A stretch of 6,557 nucleotides of DNA from Pseudomonadota bacterium (GTDB lineage Bacteria; Hydrothermota; 32-111; QNBC01). The first letter of the stretch is position 1; every line of letters begins with the position of its first letter. The notes beneath the pieces were generated by a model. That model saw only the letters and a program-made list of their open reading frames with translations, did not search any database and was not told where the DNA came from. The stretch is taken from NCBI GenBank assembly GCA_011682715.1, contig JAACEC010000116.1, positions 1 to 6,557 of the forward strand. The letters run 5' to 3'. Of this stretch, positions 5,152-6,557 are shown piece by piece. A program made the position numbers and the translations under genes.

Positions 5152-6557
5152 ATGAAGAAATTATTATTGATTTTAACAATATTCACACTTCTATTTTCTC
5201 TTTCCCTTAATGCATCTTATCAAAATCTGTTTGAGGGATATGGTTCTCAAGCATCCAATGGTCCCGGAACGCTATTTTATAATCCCGCTATGTTAGGTTA
5301 CAAATATGCGCCAATGCTTGATATAAACATTCTAAAACTCGAATTAGAGGGCACAAATAATTTCATGTCCATTGACTTATGGAATAAGTACACAGTAAAA
5401 GATACATTAAAGCAAGCTGATAAAGACACACTTTTAATAAATATCCCCTCATCGGGTTGGCTTATTCATCAAAGAGTAAATGCAAATGTTTTAGGTCTGA
5501 AAATAGGCGGATTTGCAATTGCTCCGAGGATTGTCGAAGGTGTAAACACAAACTTCTCCAAAGATCTCATTGATCTTGGATTGAACGGGAACCAACTCGG
5601 TAAAATTTACGATTTCTCCACGAGTGATTATGGAGCTATCTTATACGGAGAAGTCTCTGTAGGTTATGGACAACCTATAAAATTGAACAACAATCACAAC
5701 CTCTATGTGGGTGGTTCTTTCAGCTATCTATACGGAGTTGCTTATTTCGATGTTACTAAAAACACGGCATACTTCAATTCTGATAGTAATTTTTACCAAT
5801 CAACGGACACTGTTTCTTTCAGACTATGCATGAACCCGAAGGGGAATCCCGGATTCGGTATGAATCTCGGTTTCGCTTATGATATATCTAATACATTTAC
5901 TGCAGGAATATCCCTTAAAAATGCTTATTCATTTATCAACTGGAATGCTGATTCGATGGATTTTTCGGATAGTAGTGATGTATGGAACAACGGCGCAATA
6001 TATACAGGAACAGGCGTTGTAAACCTTGATAGTATAAACATTTACAAACTAATCGATATGTATCTATCCGGTGATTCAATTAACGGGGACTCGGTATTCA
6101 ATAAATTTATTGATACGACATTTTCAACGAGTTACGATCCTTTCACAACTCATCTCCCTCCTATTCTAAATATAGGAGGTGTCTGGAGAGGAATTTATTC
6201 TCCGTGGAAACTCAGTTTCAACTACGAGCAAGGGTTTTCCAATACAGCATTATCGACTGTGATCCCGAAATTCACACTTGAGGGTGAATATGCTTTCGGA
6301 CGCTTTTTACCTGTTAGAGCTGGAATCGGAATAGGCGGAAAAGAATTACTCGAATATAGCATGGGATTAGGCTTAGATTTACCCTTTGCCTACTTTGACA
6401 TAGGTGCATCCAATCACAGAGGATTATTCTACGGTATGAAGGGAATTAGTGCCGAGTTGAATTTTGGTTTCCGTTCACCAATATGGTCTAATATAAGCGG
6501 AACAGTAAAAGACTCGATAACAGGAAAACCGCTTGTTGTCGATTACACTGTTACATA
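5152..6557 (+). CDS. Outer-membrane beta-barrel protein, DUF5723/TraF-like, with C-terminal extension (truncated by window end)
   Basis: The frame is open from ATG 5152 to the window edge: 468 complete codons, no stop. A GAGG SD at 5143-5146 lies 5 nt upstream, overlapping the lipoprotein stop. Residues 1-21 are a Sec signal peptide (MKKLLLILTIFTLLFSLSLNA, probable cut before S22). Then come SNGPGTLFYNPAMLG (about 35-49), like the N-terminal hatch of FadL/TraF/DUF5723 barrels, and DLIDLGLNGN (about 137-146). Next are alternating amphipathic strands rich in Gly and aromatics, with the barrel's late strands at about 340-443 (LPPILNIGGVWRG, PKFTLEGEYAFG, RFLPVRAGIGIGG, ISAELNFGF). From about 446 the pattern changes to ISGTVKDSITGKPL, typical of carboxypeptidase-regulatory-like (Ig-fold) domains, and continues off the window. 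It is predicted to reside in the outer membrane; substrate or role is unknown. It lies in an operon with the lipoprotein. The DUF5723 assignment is by pattern memory; the barrel call is firmer. Confidence 0.8.
   Translation, partial: MKKLLLILTIFTLLFSLSLNASYQNLFEGYGSQASNGPGTLFYNPAMLGYKYAPMLDINILKLELEGTNNFMSIDLWNKYTVKDTLKQADKDTLLINIPSSGWLIHQRVNANVLGLKIGGFAIAPRIVEGVNTNFSKDLIDLGLNGNQLGKIYDFSTSDYGAILYGEVSVGYGQPIKLNNNHNLYVGGSFSYLYGVAYFDVTKNTAYFNSDSNFYQSTDTVSFRLCMNPKGNPGFGMNLGFAYDISNTFTAGISLKNAYSFINWNADSMDFSDSSDVWNNGAIYTGTGVVNLDSINIYKLIDMYLSGDSINGDSVFNKFIDTTFSTSYDPFTTHLPPILNIGGVWRGIYSPWKLSFNYEQGFSNTALSTVIPKFTLEGEYAFGRFLPVRAGIGIGGKELLEYSMGLGLDLPFAYFDIGASNHRGLFYGMKGISAELNFGFRSPIWSNISGTVKDSITGKPLVVDYTVT

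Noticed and set aside
1..6557. Mobile element, CRISPR array, tRNA/rRNA or defence-system genes
   Set aside because: I saw no transposase or integrase motifs, no regularly spaced repeats, and no structural RNA signatures on either strand; nearly all sequence is accounted for by six genes and one regulatory gap.

Overview
The window is AT-rich, densely packed bacterial DNA. Two of its gene products are predicted cell-envelope proteins: a lipoprotein with a lipobox, and a signal-peptide-bearing outer-membrane beta-barrel. This points to a Gram-negative-type (diderm) cell, possibly in or near the Fibrobacteres-Chlorobi-Bacteroidetes group or a related candidate phylum. That placement is inferred from gene content and I cannot fix the lineage from sequence alone. 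Strong Shine-Dalgarno (SD) sites and a promoter with perfect sigma-70 consensus boxes show conventional bacterial expression signals.

Left block (1-2487, plus strand): a tightly coupled cluster. The tail of a possible upstream gene overlaps the start of a membrane-anchored LytR_C-domain protein. That gene overlaps rsfS (ribosomal silencing factor) by 23 nt, and rsfS is followed one base later by argS (arginyl-tRNA synthetase). The rsfS-argS pair is translation-related. ArgS has an intact KMSKR loop but an atypical HIGH motif.

Middle (2489-3877, minus strand): a complete dihydrolipoyl dehydrogenase gene (lpdA), converging on argS with only one base between the stop codons. It appears to be expressed alone from its own promoter, whose -35 and -10 boxes match consensus exactly with 17-bp spacing.

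Intergenic region 3878-4073: a divergent promoter region. It holds the lpdA promoter, a TTTTA triplet repeat, a plausible promoter for the rightward operon, and a perfect 10-bp inverted repeat. One arm of that repeat lies upstream of the rightward -35 box and the other overlaps the -10 box, which looks like an operator.

Right block (4074-6557, plus strand): a two-gene envelope operon. It encodes an unrecognised beta-rich lipoprotein and then a DUF5723/TraF-like outer-membrane barrel. The barrel protein continues past the window edge into what looks like a carboxypeptidase-regulatory-like (Ig-type) domain. These two are the least characterised genes here. I see no mobile element, CRISPR array, tRNA or rRNA, and no convincing new defence or metabolic system. 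The items most worth following up are the ArgRS HIGH variant, the putative operator and the lipoprotein-barrel pair.
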